Below, one piece after another: positions 16,701 to 25,021 of a stretch of 62,100 nucleotides of DNA. The DNA is from DMER01 sp003451645. GTDB taxonomy: Bacteria > Pseudomonadota > Alphaproteobacteria > Micropepsales > Micropepsaceae. Every line of letters begins with the position of its first letter. The stretch's first letter is position 1. Below the pieces are notes generated by a model. The model had not been told where the DNA came from and ran no database searches. It saw only the letters and a list, made by a program, of their open reading frames with translations. Both the position numbers and the translations under genes were made by a program. Location: contig DALYLR010000020.1 in NCBI GenBank assembly GCA_031976175.1, positions 1 through 62,100 of the forward strand. The letters run 5' to 3'.

Positions 16701-17780
16701 ATGATTTCACGCCTGGGCTTCGTGCTGTTGTTCTTGACGATCGGCTTCTTTGCGTGGGCGGGGCTCACCGGCTTTCAGTTCCGGGTTCCCTTCGACACGG
16801 CCGTGCGTGCGGAGCTGCTGCCCAACGCGACGCCGCAAAAGCTAAACGCTCTGGTTCTTGATGCACTCGCCAAAGACGATATCGGCGAAGCAGAGATGTA
16901 TGCCGAAATTGCGGAGTATCTGAACTTCGTCTTGCCTATGGAGACGCAAGACAAGATGAAGGAAGCGCTTAGCCTTGGCAGCGCCATCCTGCGCAACAGT
17001 CAACAATTCGGCACCGCGTTCATTACAGGCACTGGCGATACGACAGCTGGCGTTGCAGGTGCATTGATCTCAGACTTCACTGTTATTGGCGACATTCGGG
17101 ACATCACGATTGAGGGCGGCAAATACATTGCGGGGCAGGAATACAACCAGATTATTCTCGGCTTGTCGGTTGTGGGTCTAGCCGCCACGGCTGCGACAGT
17201 GACGACGGCTGGCGGCGGCGCGGTCGTCAAGGCGGGCGTGTCCTTGCTCAAACTGGCCAAGCGCACCGGTCAGATGACTGCGGAGTTTGCGGTCGCGCTG
17301 ACCCGCCTGGTTGAGCGCGCGGTCGACTTCCCTGCGCTCAAAAACACGCTGCGCAGCACGAAGCTCACCGATCTAAAGGCCACGCAGGACGCGATGACGG
17401 CCTATGCGCGCACTGTCAAAAAGGCCGAATTGTTTCCGGTTCTGGCGCGCATGTCGGACATCAACTCCGCCGTTGGACCCGCTGAGACCATGCGTCTCAT
17501 GAAGTTCGTCAAATCGACCGGCCAGCTCGACGATGTGGCAGGCATGACCGCGCGCTTTGGCAAAAAGACGCGCGGGATCATGCTCTTCACAGGCAAGACA
17601 GCGGTGCGCGGCTTCAAAGTTGCCTACACCACGTTCGAAACAGTGACAGGTAACATCGCGGGCTGGGCCGCTTGGCTCGGCGCCATCGGCCTGATGATCT
17701 TGGCACGTGGCGTTCGCTTGTTCGGTGCGTTGCGCGCCGCCCCCTCGGCGGTCCGGCAGATTTTTGTGCGCAGGCTCTAA
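16701..17780 (+). CDS. Conserved hypothetical membrane-anchored protein
   Basis: 359 residues: an N-terminal membrane segment (5-24), a soluble helical part, a Gly-rich turn region with 'SDFTVIGDIRDITIEGGKYIAG' (about 125-146, a motif I have seen in unnamed proteobacterial proteins), an Ala/Gly/Val hydrophobic stretch (about 150-178), a basic helical domain ('LTDLKATQDAMTAYA' near 225), and a C-terminal membrane segment (about 325-345) with an Arg-rich end. ATG 16701 is preceded by GGGGAGAGG. No enzyme motif visible; function unknown. It converges on the thiolase gene with seven bases between. Confidence 0.6.
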   Translation: MISRLGFVLLFLTIGFFAWAGLTGFQFRVPFDTAVRAELLPNATPQKLNALVLDALAKDDIGEAEMYAEIAEYLNFVLPMETQDKMKEALSLGSAILRNSQQFGTAFITGTGDTTAGVAGALISDFTVIGDIRDITIEGGKYIAGQEYNQIILGLSVVGLAATAATVTTAGGGAVVKAGVSLLKLAKRTGQMTAEFAVALTRLVERAVDFPALKNTLRSTKLTDLKATQDAMTAYARTVKKAELFPVLARMSDINSAVGPAETMRLMKFVKSTGQLDDVAGMTARFGKKTRGIMLFTGKTAVRGFKVAYTTFETVTGNIAGWAAWLGAIGLMILARGVRLFGALRAAPSAVRQIFVRRL

Positions 17781-17787
17781 CCTGCAA

Positions 17788-18969
17788 CTATATCAACTCG
17801 ACGGCGACGGCCGTTGCTTCGCCCCCGCCTATGCAAAGGCTCGCGATGCCGCGTTTCAAGTGGCGGGCCTGAAGCGCATGGATCAGGGTCACGAGAATGC
17901 GCGCACCTGAGGCGCCAATTGGATGGCCGAGTGCGCAAGCGCCGCCGTTGACGTTGAGCTTTTCGTGCGGAATGCCCAGTTCGGTCATGGCGATCATGGC
18001 CACATTGGCAAAGGCCTCGTTGATCTCGAAGAGGTCCGTGCTCGCGACCGACCAGCCGGTCTTGGCGAACAGGCGCTTGAGCGCGCCAACCGGTGCTGAG
18101 GTGAACAAGGCTGGCTCGGCCGCATAGGACGCCTGGCCCACTATGCGCGCCAGGGGCCGCGTGCCGTGGGCCGATGCATGGCCCGCCGAACACAAGACCA
18201 GCGCCGCCGCACCATCGGAGATCGACGAGGAATTTGCGGCTGTGACCGTTCCGTCCTTGGCAAAGGCAGGTTTCAGGTTCGGTATCTTTGCCGGGTCGGC
18301 TTTGCGCGGCTGTTCGTCCTCCACGACAAGCATCTCGCCCGCCTTCGCCTTGACCGCGACGCCCACGATCTCTTGCGCGAAGGCGCCAGTGCTTTGTGCC
18401 TTTTGCGCGCGCTCAAGTGAGGTGATTGCGTAAGAGTCTTGGGCTGCACGGGTGAATTGGTAGGTCCGGGCGGCCTCTTCGGCATAGGTTCCCATGAGCC
18501 GCCCCTCATAGGCGTCCTCTAGGCCGTCCAGGAACATGTGGTCCTTGATCTCGCCATGGCCCAGCCGGAAACCGCCGCGCGCCTTGGGCAGCAAATAGGG
18601 CGCATTCGTCATGCTCTCCATCCCGCCCGCGACCACTACCGCGGCCTGACCGCTAGCGATCCGGTCGGCACCCAGCATCACCGCCATCATGCCTGAGCCA
18701 CAGACCTTGCTGATGGTCGTACAAGGCACGGACTTTGCGACGCCGCCATGGATCGCGGCTTGGCGAGCCGGTGCCTGGCCTAATCCTGCGGGCAGAACAC
18801 AGCCCATCAGCACCTCGTCAACCTCTGGCGAACCGGCTCGCTCCATGGCGGCCTTAATGGCGGCGGCGCGGAGCTGCGGAGCCTGCACGGTTGACAAGTC
18901 ACCCTGGAAGCCGCCCATGGGCGTGCGGACGGCGGACAGGATCAGGGTTTCTGGATGGGCTGCGGACAT
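17788..18969 (-). CDS. Acetyl-CoA C-acetyltransferase (thiolase)
   Basis: 393-residue thiolase of the usual length. The nucleophile is Cys90 in 'SKVCGSGMM', the active-site His is in 'CALGHPIGASGAR' (about 350) and the second Cys in 'LCIGGGEA' (about 381). It makes or cleaves acetoacetyl-CoA, or acts in the last step of beta-oxidation or isoleucine breakdown; which direction dominates cannot be read from sequence. No phaB or phaC is nearby. Its ribosome site (AAGGAG) is inside a perfect 9-bp hairpin directly upstream. Confidence 0.9.
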   Translation of the reverse strand: MSAAHPETLILSAVRTPMGGFQGDLSTVQAPQLRAAAIKAAMERAGSPEVDEVLMGCVLPAGLGQAPARQAAIHGGVAKSVPCTTISKVCGSGMMAVMLGADRIASGQAAVVVAGGMESMTNAPYLLPKARGGFRLGHGEIKDHMFLDGLEDAYEGRLMGTYAEEAARTYQFTRAAQDSYAITSLERAQKAQSTGAFAQEIVGVAVKAKAGEMLVVEDEQPRKADPAKIPNLKPAFAKDGTVTAANSSSISDGAAALVLCSAGHASAHGTRPLARIVGQASYAAEPALFTSAPVGALKRLFAKTGWSVASTDLFEINEAFANVAMIAMTELGIPHEKLNVNGGACALGHPIGASGARILVTLIHALQARHLKRGIASLCIGGGEATAVAVELI

Positions 18970-18975
18970 GACAAA

Positions 18976-19002
18976 GGGCTCCTTACGAACGGCAAGGAGC
19001 CC
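18976..19002 (-). promoter_or_regulatory. Hairpin enclosing the thiolase ribosome-binding site
   Basis: Perfect 9-bp arms at 18976-18984 and 18994-19002 with a nine-base loop, between the end of the L,D-transpeptidase gene and the thiolase start. On the minus strand the 3' arm contains AAGGAG, the thiolase Shine-Dalgarno, and is followed by only TTT then GTC and the ATG. It may serve as a weak terminator for the upstream gene, as a block on thiolase translation, or both. Confidence 0.55.
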
Positions 19003-19023
19003 CCTATAGCATCTTTCAAACGG

Positions 19024-19488
19024 TTAGGCGTGGATGCGAATGCGCGCGTTGCCGTTAAAGTCTTTGATCAGGTGATAGAGCTGACGCGCATTGCCAGTCG
19101 CCAGGCGGATGCAGCCATGGCTCGCAGGGCGGCCCAAACGCCGGGTCGCTGTCGTGCCGTGAATGGCATATCCACCCCGGAAGAACACCGAATACGGCAT
19201 TGGAGAGTTATTGTACTTGCGCGAATAGTGCATCCGGGCCATGCGCTGCGGCCGGTAGACGCCTTTCGGCGTTACATAACCGCGGCGTGCTGTAGACACT
19301 GGCCAGGAATAGGCAAGCTCCCCGTCGACATAAACCAGCATACGTTGTTGTGAAAGATTGACGCGCACATCGACCTCTGCCTGCGCAGTGGCCGAAAGTG
19401 ATACGGCCGCAAACACTGCAACCGCCATTCCCACGATGTAACGAACGACCGACATGACCCAATGACCCAGAATGACTGAACGACCCAT
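19024..19488 (-). CDS. L,D-transpeptidase (YkuD family), exported
   Basis: 154 residues with an N-terminal signal (about 12-37, 'ATAQA' cleavage) and a compact YkuD catalytic domain: 'AIHGTTATRRLGRPASHGCIRL' region at about 110-131 provides the catalytic His and the Cys of the 'SHGCIRL' motif. The domain cross-links peptidoglycan stems 3-3 or attaches proteins to it, in the periplasm. There is no LysM or other wall-binding domain, so it is a minimal form. ATG 19488 is used; an internal ATG eleven codons on would also leave a signal peptide. Confidence 0.9.
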   Translation of the reverse strand: MGRSVILGHWVMSVVRYIVGMAVAVFAAVSLSATAQAEVDVRVNLSQQRMLVYVDGELAYSWPVSTARRGYVTPKGVYRPQRMARMHYSRKYNNSPMPYSVFFRGGYAIHGTTATRRLGRPASHGCIRLATGNARQLYHLIKDFNGNARIRIHA

Positions 19489-19558
19489 GAAGTGAGCCCC
19501 ACGCCATTCCGAAGTGCTTTAACGCGACTTGAACGACGCTCTCATCTTCGAGCACCGA

Positions 19559-19574
19559 GTTAAGACTTCTTAAC
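19559..19574. promoter_or_regulatory. 16-bp palindrome of unknown role
   Basis: Two 7-bp arms, GTTAAGA and its reverse complement, separated by CT, in the 260-base gap between the divergent L,D-transpeptidase and the membrane protein at 19749. It could be an operator; the TTAA halves are six bases apart, one less than a CtrA box. I see nothing else of note in the gap. Confidence 0.3.
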
Positions 19575-19748
19575 CCGTGCCCGCAAGAGGAGAAAGGGCG
19601 TATGCGGAATTATTTGCGGGGACATTGTGAGCCCTCGCACACGCAGTAATCGCGCGTGCTCAATTCAGCCGCATCTGTTACAAGATCCGCTTAAGGCTTG
19701 GCCAACAATTGCGCCAATCCCAATAAAAACCTGCGGGAGGAGTTAACA

Positions 19749-20294
19749 ATGATCAGATTGGGCCTTGGTGCGCTCGTGTCGGCGTTTGCGATGTTCATGT
19801 GGGGTTTTGTTTTCTGGGCTATGGGTCTGATCGACCCGTTCACGCATTTGTCCAAAGAGGGGGAAGCCGCCATCCTAGAGGCGGTTCGGGCGCATGTGCC
19901 GACCCACGGCCTCTATATGGTCCCCGAACCTTCCAACTGGAGCGAGGCTGAGATCGGCCAGAAAATGAAGGATGGGCCCTACGCCATGCTCCATGTTAGT
20001 CCGCGCGGCGCTGAGATGGGCGGACAGGTCATGGCGCTCGGCTACCTGCACATGCTGGTGACGAGCGTCCTGCTGGGCTTGCTCTTGCTGATTACCCTGC
20101 CCGCTGGCGCTACTTGGGGGGCCCGGTTCCGGATCGCGCTGCTGGCGGGAGCGATGGGGACGGTCTTCTCGGTCCTCAGCCAGCCCATTTGGTGGCACCA
20201 CGCGTGGAGCGCTTCTCTGGTCTTTGCCCTTTACGACTTTGTGTCCTACCTGATTGCCGGCGCTATCATGGCTTTTGCCGTCAGGCCGGACTAG
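19749..20294 (+). CDS. Hypothetical inner-membrane protein
   Basis: 181 residues. Membrane segments lie at about 5-27, 100-120, 127-145 and 152-175, with a soluble loop of about 70 residues after the first one. Start ATG 19749 has GGGAGGAG eight bases upstream; codons further upstream lack a start with such a site. The loop and 'PIWWHHAW' before the last segment are distinctive, but I do not recognise a family. It converges on the isovaleryl-CoA dehydrogenase gene, the stops overlapping by four bases, with no terminator hairpin between them. Confidence 0.6.
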   Translation: MIRLGLGALVSAFAMFMWGFVFWAMGLIDPFTHLSKEGEAAILEAVRAHVPTHGLYMVPEPSNWSEAEIGQKMKDGPYAMLHVSPRGAEMGGQVMALGYLHMLVTSVLLGLLLLITLPAGATWGARFRIALLAGAMGTVFSVLSQPIWWHHAWSASLVFALYDFVSYLIAGAIMAFAVRPD

Positions 20295-21463
20295 GCCGTC
20301 TCCTCAAAGAGTTCACGGCCAATCAGCATGCGCCGGATTTCAGAGGTTCCGGCGCCAATCTCATAGAGCTTGGCGTCGCGCAGCAAGCGGCCGGTCGCAT
20401 AATCGTTGATATACCCGTTGCCGCCCAGAAGCTGGATTGCGTCCAAAGCCAATTGTGTTGCCGTCTCGGCGGCATAAAGGATGGCTCCTGCGGCGTCCTT
20501 GCGAGTTGTCTCACCCCGATCGCAAGCCTGAGCTACGGCATAGACATACGCCCGTGCGGCGTTCATCTTGGTGTACATGTCGGCGAGCTTGCCCTGGACC
20601 AATTGGAAAGTGCCGATGGGCTGCCCGAATTGCTTGCGGTCATGGACATAGGGCAGCACCAAATCCATGGCATTTTGCATGATGCCGAGTGGACCCGCAG
20701 CCAAGACAGCGCGCTCATAATCGAGCCCCGACATGAGAACGCGCACGCCCTCATTGACCCTGCCCAGAATGTTATCCTCCGGGACCTCACAGCCGTCAAA
20801 GATGAGTTCGGCCGTGTCCGACCCGCGCATGCCCAATTTGTCAAGTTTGGGCGCAACGCTAAAGCCCTTCATCCCTTTCTCGATCAGAAAGGCGGTGATC
20901 CCGCGCGGGCCAGCGGTTGGATCGGTCTTGGCATAGACGACCAGCGTCTCGGCGTGCGGCGCATTGGTGATCCAGAACTTTGTCCCATTGAGAATGTAGC
21001 GGTCGCCCTTCTTGTCCGCCCGGCAGCGCATCGACACGACATCTGAGCCGGCCTGCGGTTCGCTCATGGCGAGCGCGCCCACATGTTCGCCAGAAATAAG
21101 CTTGGGCAAATAGCGCCGCTTTTGCTCTTCTGAGCCATTGCGGCGGATTTGGTTTACACAGAGATTAGAGTGCGCTCCATATGACAAGCCCACCGAGGCC
21201 GATCCACGGCTTACCTCTTCCAGGGCCACACAATGCGCCAAATAGCCGAGCCCCGAGCCGCCATACTCCTCCTCCACCGTTAACCCGTGCAGACCAAGGT
21301 CGCCTAGCTTGGGCCACAAGTCGCGGGGGAAGGTGTTCGTCTTGTCGATTTGTTCGGCACGTGGTGCAATCTCCGCGGCACTAAAACGGACGATGCTGTC
21401 CCGCAAGGCGTCGATGGTCTCACCCAGACCGAAATTCAGGCCACGGAATGCATTGGGTATCAT
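20291..21463 (-). CDS. ivd: Isovaleryl-CoA dehydrogenase
   Basis: 390-residue acyl-CoA dehydrogenase that turns isovaleryl-CoA to 3-methylcrotonyl-CoA in leucine breakdown. Features: 'LAMSEPQAGSDVVSM' (about 132-146), 'FWITNAP' flavin contact, 'GLDYERAVLAAGP' near 250, where isovaleryl-CoA dehydrogenases carry their catalytic Glu (in place of the C-terminal Glu of other family members), and the closing 'YEIGAGTSEIRRMLIGREL'. Genes for methylcrotonyl-CoA carboxylase or HMG-CoA lyase are not adjacent, which is unusual for ivd operons in alphaproteobacteria; they are not within this window. Confidence 0.85.
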   Translation of the reverse strand: MIPNAFRGLNFGLGETIDALRDSIVRFSAAEIAPRAEQIDKTNTFPRDLWPKLGDLGLHGLTVEEEYGGSGLGYLAHCVALEEVSRGSASVGLSYGAHSNLCVNQIRRNGSEEQKRRYLPKLISGEHVGALAMSEPQAGSDVVSMRCRADKKGDRYILNGTKFWITNAPHAETLVVYAKTDPTAGPRGITAFLIEKGMKGFSVAPKLDKLGMRGSDTAELIFDGCEVPEDNILGRVNEGVRVLMSGLDYERAVLAAGPLGIMQNAMDLVLPYVHDRKQFGQPIGTFQLVQGKLADMYTKMNAARAYVYAVAQACDRGETTRKDAAGAILYAAETATQLALDAIQLLGGNGYINDYATGRLLRDAKLYEIGAGTSEIRRMLIGRELFEETA

Positions 21464-21502
21464 CGCGTCTCTCCCCCTGGTCGTGTGCTCTTGTTGTCAG
21501 GA

Positions 21503-22906
21503 TTATCGCAGCAAGACGATCGTCGCCAAACCCAGAAAGGCCATGAAGCCGACCACGTCGGTGACTGTTGTTACGAATACGGCCGCTGAGACCGCTGGAT
21601 CAATTCCAGCCCTGTTCATCCAATAGGGAACAAGAATGCCGGAGGCCGCTGCTGCAAGCAAATTGATGACCATCGCGCCAGCAATCACGGCGCCCAACTC
21701 ACCGTCTCGAAACCAAAACGCCGTCGCCAAGCCAATGATGGCCGCAAAGGCCAACCCATTCAGCCAGCCGACAAGCAGTTCTTTGCCGAATATCCTGAAA
21801 AAGTTTGTGGCATTGAGGTCCTTGGTCGCAAGCGCGCGTACCGCAACTGTCAGGGTCTGCGTCCCCGCATTGCCGCCCATGGAGGCGACGATGGGCATCA
21901 GAATGGCCAAAGCCACGATCTTCTCCAGCGACGCCTCGAACATGCCAATAACGAAGGAGGCCAGGATCGCCGTCATCAAATTCACGAACAGCCAGGAAAA
22001 TCTGAGCCAAGTAGTACGAACGACCGGTAGCTTTAGACCCTCATCATCCGACACACCGCCTAGCGCTAGGACCTGGGCTTGGTGTTCGTCTTGGAGGACT
22101 TCGACGACGCTGCGCGCACCCAACACGCCGATCATCCTGCCTTGTGTATCGGTGACTGGAGCCGTCGTCAGGTGATAATGTTCAAACAGATAGGCGAAGT
22201 CCTTTTGGTCCATAGTCGCGGGGACCGCTTCGAAGTCTTGGTCCATAGCATCAAGGAGGTGCGTATTGCGCGGCGCGCGCAGGAGCCTTGAAACGGGGAT
22301 CACACCAAGCGGGCGTTCCTCTGCGTCAATTACAAAAACCACATCGAAATCGTCGGGACACTGCGCATCGTCCATGTCCACGACCCGCTTGACCGCCTCC
22401 CCAATCGTGAGGTCAGGCGGCAGTGCCACATAATCGCGATGCATCAACCGGCCAGCGGAATAGTCGGGATAGGCTAAAGCATCGACCACATCGGCGCGAT
22501 CAGCCTCGGAGATTTGATCCAGGACCTCGCGCTGTGTCTCCTCCGGCAGGTCCTCAAGGACATAGGCCGCATCGGCGGTTTCGAGTTCTTCGACCGCTTC
22601 GGCGACCGCCTTCGAACCCAGGGCCGCGACAAGTTCGCCCCGCAGCGCCTCATCGATCTCTGACAGGATCTCAGAATCAAAGTCCTCGCCCAAGGCCGCG
22701 ACAATCGCGCGGCGCTCAACAGCCCCCACCATTTCAAGCAAATCCGCCAAATCGGCGGCATGCAGCGGCAGCAGCAGATGCTTGACCGCGTCCTGATCAC
22801 CACGATCGACGGCATCGATCACCGCACGCACAAAGGCGGGTTTCATGGCACCGCCTGCGTCAAGCGCCTCGTCAGCCTCGCTCGAAAGGGCTTGAGTGTC
22901 ATTCAT
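21503..22906 (-). CDS. mgtE: Magnesium transporter MgtE
   Basis: 467 residues in the standard MgtE layout: an acidic N-domain of helical repeats (about 20-145, 'LLLPLHAADLADLLEMV', 'LPEETQREVLDQI'), two CBS domains (about 145-265, 'MHRDYVALPPDLTIGEAVKRV'), a plug helix, and five membrane helices (about 300-467) with 'GGNAGTQTLTV', the conserved pore-side motif. It is an Mg2+ channel closed by Mg2+ bound at the cytoplasmic domains. A single gene; no M-box riboswitch was recognised in the 100 bases upstream. Confidence 0.9.
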   Translation of the reverse strand: MNDTQALSSEADEALDAGGAMKPAFVRAVIDAVDRGDQDAVKHLLLPLHAADLADLLEMVGAVERRAIVAALGEDFDSEILSEIDEALRGELVAALGSKAVAEAVEELETADAAYVLEDLPEETQREVLDQISEADRADVVDALAYPDYSAGRLMHRDYVALPPDLTIGEAVKRVVDMDDAQCPDDFDVVFVIDAEERPLGVIPVSRLLRAPRNTHLLDAMDQDFEAVPATMDQKDFAYLFEHYHLTTAPVTDTQGRMIGVLGARSVVEVLQDEHQAQVLALGGVSDDEGLKLPVVRTTWLRFSWLFVNLMTAILASFVIGMFEASLEKIVALAILMPIVASMGGNAGTQTLTVAVRALATKDLNATNFFRIFGKELLVGWLNGLAFAAIIGLATAFWFRDGELGAVIAGAMVINLLAAAASGILVPYWMNRAGIDPAVSAAVFVTTVTDVVGFMAFLGLATIVLLR

Positions 22907-23006
22907 GGGCAGCGTCCGCGCCTAAAGGAACCGCATGCCATACGCTCTCGCTGTCACGGGAGAGCACGGCCCTTGTGAGGCCGCAGGGAGATACCCATTG
23001 GGAAAA

Positions 23007-23091
23007 TGGTGCGGTCAAGAAGACTCGAACTTCCACGGGTCGCCCCGCTACCACCTCAAGGTAGTGCGTCTACCAATTCCGCCATGACCGC
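23007..23091 (-). tRNA. tRNA-Leu(GAG)
   Basis: 85 bases including an encoded CCA (23007-23009). The acceptor stem is 7 bp (GCGGTCA with TGACCGC), the anticodon stem CTACC/GGTAG holds loop TTGAGGT with anticodon GAG, a long class II variable arm is present, and the T loop is TTCGAGT. Discriminator base is A, as in Leu tRNAs. It reads CUC and CUU codons. Confidence 0.95.
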
Positions 23092-23175
23092 GCCTTGGCA
23101 AGACGCGTCGTATAATCCAAGTCCAAGCACAAGGGAAGCCCCAGCCCAGGCCAAATTTCTGGTCCGTCCTTGACC

Positions 23176-23982
23176 CTAAATGCCGTCGCCTGCCAGGTTC
23201 TCGTGGATCCCGCATTCTTCCTTGTCCTGGCCCGCCCACCGGCCCGAGCGGTAGTCCCCGCCTGGACGCACACGGTCTGTGCAGGGCATGCAGCCAATCG
23301 ACAAGTACCCGTCTGCCACCAACGGATGGCGCGGCAACTCATGCGCATCGATATGGGCGTTCAGATCCTCAATGGTCCATTGCGCAAGAGGGTTGAAGAC
23401 AAAGCGTGACCCGTTGAGCTCGATGGGGGTCAGGCCCTGGCGCGCTTTGGTCTGAAAACGTTTGCGCCCTGTGATTTCGGCTGAGAACCCAGAGATTGCA
23501 CGCTGCAGCGGCAAAACCTTGCGAATGTGGCAGCAGCGATCCGGGTTTCGCGACCAGACTGTGCCATCCGGGTCTTCGGCCGCCAGATCGGCCGGATGAG
23601 GGCCGATCGCTCTCACGTCCGTCAGGCCCAGCCGTTCTTGCAGGCGGTCGCGGTAGCGCATCGTCTCGCCAAAGAGCTTACCAGTATTCAGAAACAGGAT
23701 GGGTGTTGTGGGGTCAACCTGGGCCACCAAATGCAGAAGAACCACCGACTCCGAACCAAAAGATGAGACAATGCAAGTCTGCCGGGCGAACTCGACCGTC
23801 AGGGCGGCGTGGGTGAGAGCCAGAGCGTCTGCGCCAACATAACGGGCTTGCAAAGCCTTGAGTTTGTCGAGGAGCGCCGGGTCGGATGGCGCAACAACAT
23901 CAAAAACGCGCGGGCTCTTTGGGAGCGCTGGCGCCCGGACCGCTGGCCTTTCACTCATTGAAACTGGTTCTGGAATAGCCAT
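23176..23982 (-). CDS. cysH: Adenylylsulfate/phosphoadenylylsulfate reductase CysH
   Basis: 268 residues. PAPS-reductase fold with 'IVSSFGSESVVLLHLV' (P-loop-like, about 70-85), 'FLNTGKLFGET', and the two Cys pairs 'RCCHIRK' and 'GCMPCT', which bind [4Fe-4S] in APS-type reductases; the catalytic Cys sits in 'EECGIH' at the C-terminus. The Cys pairs point to APS as substrate. It reduces activated sulfate to sulfite. Start ATG 23982 lies inside the end of the siroheme-synthase-like gene, so the two overlap by 32 bases in different frames. Confidence 0.85.
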   Translation of the reverse strand: MAIPEPVSMSERPAVRAPALPKSPRVFDVVAPSDPALLDKLKALQARYVGADALALTHAALTVEFARQTCIVSSFGSESVVLLHLVAQVDPTTPILFLNTGKLFGETMRYRDRLQERLGLTDVRAIGPHPADLAAEDPDGTVWSRNPDRCCHIRKVLPLQRAISGFSAEITGRKRFQTKARQGLTPIELNGSRFVFNPLAQWTIEDLNAHIDAHELPRHPLVADGYLSIGCMPCTDRVRPGGDYRSGRWAGQDKEECGIHENLAGDGI

Positions 23983-24598
23983 TTGTTGATGGGTCCTTTT
24001 GTTCCAATTGGGAATTCTGATGGTCTGGCGCGGCTTTAGGAGAAAACCACCCGGCAGCCTCAATCGCCTCTTGGGTTCGACGGGTGATTTCGGCCGGGCC
24101 GCAGCCTTGCGCCTTCCATGCGGCGCGCAATTCAGCGATCGCGTCCAAATGCCCCTCCCACTCAGGGCCAAAGGCCACACCGATCCGGGCCCGGATCATT
24201 TGTGCGAGTGCCGGGCTCTTGCCGCCTGTGGAGACAGTCATAACCAGGTCCCCTCTGCGCAGGATCGACGGCACATGGAAGTCACACAACGGCAGCACGT
24301 CCTCGACATTGACCAGGCACCCTTGCGACCGGCCCAACGCAAAGAGATGCTCACCCTTGTCGCGCGGAACATCGCCAACAAACAGGATGGCACACCCCTT
24401 CAAATCTTGGGCAGTTGGCCAGTGGCCAATCAATCGCGCGCCTGCCAAATTCCGCAATTGCTCGATTGGCTCCGGCGCGAACACGGACACATGAGCACCG
24501 CGCGCCGCGTCGATCATCTGCAAACGCTTGAGAGTCTGAGCACCCTCCCCAGTCACAGCGACCGAGAGCCGGCGAACATCGAGCATGACTGGCAGCAT
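23951..24598 (-). CDS. Siroheme synthase-like precorrin-2 dehydrogenase (CysG N-domain type)
   Basis: 215 residues with the NAD-binding fold of precorrin-2 dehydrogenase/sirohydrochlorin ferrochelatase: 'LPVMLDVRRLSVAVTGEG' at the N-terminus, 'FVGDVPRD', 'VNVEDVLPLCDFHVPSILRRGDLVMTVSTGGKSP' (about 98-131, where the family has its catalytic region). Siroheme is the cofactor of sulfite reductase, in keeping with cysH downstream. The SAM methyltransferase half of CysG is absent, as is common in alphaproteobacteria. cysI is not in the window. The first glycines of the nucleotide loop are 'GEGAQ', a little unlike 'GGGxVA'. Confidence 0.75.
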   Translation of the reverse strand: MLPVMLDVRRLSVAVTGEGAQTLKRLQMIDAARGAHVSVFAPEPIEQLRNLAGARLIGHWPTAQDLKGCAILFVGDVPRDKGEHLFALGRSQGCLVNVEDVLPLCDFHVPSILRRGDLVMTVSTGGKSPALAQMIRARIGVAFGPEWEGHLDAIAELRAAWKAQGCGPAEITRRTQEAIEAAGWFSPKAAPDHQNSQLEQKDPSTNGYSRTSFNE

Positions 24599-24692
24599 GG
24601 TGCATTCCCATAGAACTCTTAGGGAATATCGGCCGGTCGCGCGATTTACGCAAGATGCCTGGAGATTTTTCTATTCAACTAATTTTTACTGT

Positions 24693-24926
24693 TTATTGGG
24701 TGCTCTTGAGCGTGTCTGTGATCGAGACCGCAATTTTGTCGCCCTGAATGACGATTTCCGCCCTGGCAATCGGCGTATTGTTGGCGAGGACCCAAACTTC
24801 GTCATGTTGCGTGGAATCGAGCTCAATCACCGCGCCGCGCCCCATGCGCAGCAATTGCTGCATCTGCAATTGCGCGCGGCCTAAAACAACCCAAATATCA
24901 ACTTTGATGGACTCAACAGTGGACAT
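24693..24926 (-). CDS. FliN/SpoA-domain protein, stand-alone
   Basis: 77 residues, nearly all a SpoA (FliN/FliM C-terminal) domain: 'VDIWVVLGRAQLQMQQLLRMGRGAVIELD' pattern and 'VLANNTPIARAEIVIQGDKIAVSIT'. FliN forms the flagellar switch C-ring. Length is close to FliN cores. ATG 24926 is preferred; a GTG seven codons upstream lacks a ribosome site. No other flagellar gene is within the window, so this may be fliN displaced from its operon or an orphan relative. It is divergent from lipB. Confidence 0.7.
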   Translation of the reverse strand: MSTVESIKVDIWVVLGRAQLQMQQLLRMGRGAVIELDSTQHDEVWVLANNTPIARAEIVIQGDKIAVSITDTLKSTQ

Positions 24927-25021
24927 GCGCCCCAGGTCTTTCTGCACTGAACAGCGTTGACCTTGCGCGGTTTAGCCTTTCAACCAAGTTAAAGCGGCGG
25001 CAAGCGCGGGCAATTCGAGCA

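Noticed and set aside
22920..23000. Small hairpin ahead of mgtE as a possible Mg2+ riboswitch
   Set aside because: Too short and lacks the M-box multi-helix layout; the gap is also shared with the tRNA-Leu gene.
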